From the NCBI RefSeq assembly GCF_030732005.1, contig NZ_JAROCA010000096.1:1-6877 (forward strand): a DNA stretch of 6,877 bases, read 5' to 3'. The position numbers and the translations under genes are program-made. This document shows, piece after piece, positions 6,323-6,877 of this stretch. The stretch comes from Tigheibacillus jepli (GTDB lineage Bacteria; Bacillota; Bacilli; Bacillales; Amphibacillaceae). Under the pieces are notes generated by a model. The model was given only the letters and a program-made list of their open reading frames with translations. It was not told the DNA's origin and made no database searches. How positions within the stretch are numbered: position 1 is the first letter of the stretch; each line of letters opens with the position of its first letter.

Positions 6323-6877
6323 TCGTTACACCTCTTTGCGTGAACAGGTTTTCCTTCTTATGCCAGTCACTGCTCCACCATTCTGAAGTCCGCCATGGGA
6401 TTCACCATTTCATCCTTCAGGCATGCCTTTCGGTTATCTGTGGTCCCCGCTGATGGCTGAATGCCAAGGTTCTGTTCTCTCTTAATTGTTCAGCCCTTTC
6501 CACCCGTCTTAAGCCGGATGGTACTATGGCGTCTGCTGACTTCTGGCTGTTCAGCTGTCCATCACTGGACAGGTTACCAAGGATACTTGGCGTACCAACC
6601 AGACCTCCCCAAGTAAGAACGCAGTCTTTCCCTCCATCTATCCGCTCCATTTACTTGGTATGTCCTTCGGCAGAAAGGGCTTTGTCTTGTTTAGCAGACT
6701 CACCCAACCATACCTAGCCTTTTATGGAGTTCGTGTTCCTCGAACCAGAGGTTTGCCGCCCGCTTCCTTCAGAATTCGCGTCGCCGCGGACACCCTTGCG
6801 TTAGCCCAAGTTTCGGCAGTTTTTGAGAAAAACACCCCAAAAACTGCCTTTTGACGTTCCAAAACATTGATTTATCA
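6323..6877 (-). ncRNA. 5' ribozyme part of the group II intron (domains I-III, incomplete at the 5' end)
   Basis: This 555-nt stretch has no credible gene and fits the structured RNA that precedes a maturase gene. It has many purine-rich, partly paired segments, and the order and wording of stretches such as GGGTGTCCGCGGCG and GGTATGGTTGGGTGAG look like those of Bacillus group II introns. Two hairpins stand out on the coding strand at the 5' side: an 11-bp stem (6838-6848 with 6815-6825) and a 5-bp stem (6860-6864 with 6849-6853). Domain boundaries and the exon-binding sites could not be assigned. Short open frames here are shadows. Confidence 0.8.

Larger units (their letters stand above)
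5003..6877 (-). mobile_element. Bacterial group II intron inserted in gerXA (5' end outside window)
   Basis: This is a retroelement made of a self-splicing ribozyme and a reverse transcriptase/maturase gene, in the same orientation as gerXA, so it would be removed from gerXA mRNA. The parts in order are ribozyme domains I-III (6323-6877), the maturase gene in domain IV (5074-6322), then domain V and domain VI. No GTGCG-type 5' boundary is visible up to 6877, so the 5' splice site is just outside. The 3' boundary is placed near 5003 because domain VI ends about 5010 and the germination protein resumes shortly after; ...GCAT ends in the usual AY. The intron looks richer in G and C than the flanking genes, as expected for an acquired element. 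Total visible length is about 1.87 kb. Confidence 0.9.

Noticed and set aside
6417..6854. Short open frames on both strands in the 5' intron region.
   Set aside because: They have no recognisable protein features and overlap a conserved structured RNA region.

Overview
The window comes from a low-GC, spore-forming member of the Bacillaceae. The spore germination receptor operon, the stressosome-type regulator, the AAGG-type ribosome binding sites and the GTG/ATG starts all fit this. A halotolerant genus such as Virgibacillus, Oceanobacillus or Lentibacillus is plausible, but that is only an impression. Every gene I can support lies on the minus strand, so transcription runs from high to low coordinates.

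Layout in transcription order: (1) About 6877 to 5003 is most of a bacterial group II intron. It has a structured 5' ribozyme part (6323-6877), a reverse transcriptase/maturase gene carrying several lesions (5074-6322), and a clear domain V and domain VI (about 5010-5070). The 5' end of the intron and the exon before it are outside the window. (2) 5002-3683 is the second exon of a gerA-family A-subunit gene (gerXA). (3) 3679-2573 is gerXB, a ten-helix permease-like subunit. (4) 2580-1376 is gerXC, a lipoprotein subunit with a one-base frameshift near its 3' end. (5) A strong inverted repeat lies at 1305-1346. (6) 1198-1010 is a small one-helix membrane protein, possibly the D-type accessory protein of Ger operons. 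(7) 859-68 is an RsbR-like STAS protein with its own extended -10 promoter at 912-920.

gerXA, gerXB and gerXC would together form a nutrient germinant receptor in the spore inner membrane. gerXA and gerXB are 3 nt apart and gerXB overlaps gerXC by 8 nt, so they look translationally coupled. The group II intron sits in sense orientation inside the 5' part of gerXA. The A subunit can therefore be made only if the ribozyme splices, and its own maturase is broken by two single-base deletions, a nonsense codon and possibly a small in-frame deletion. With the gerXC frameshift, this suggests a receptor operon that is decaying, or is rescued by a maturase in trans. Three of the lesions are single-base losses in or beside homopolymers, so sequencing error has to be excluded first.

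I found no CRISPR array, tRNA, rRNA or phage genes. I did not find a wholly new system. The most interesting parts are the intron-interrupted receptor and an RsbR paralogue that lacks both usual phospho-acceptor threonines.
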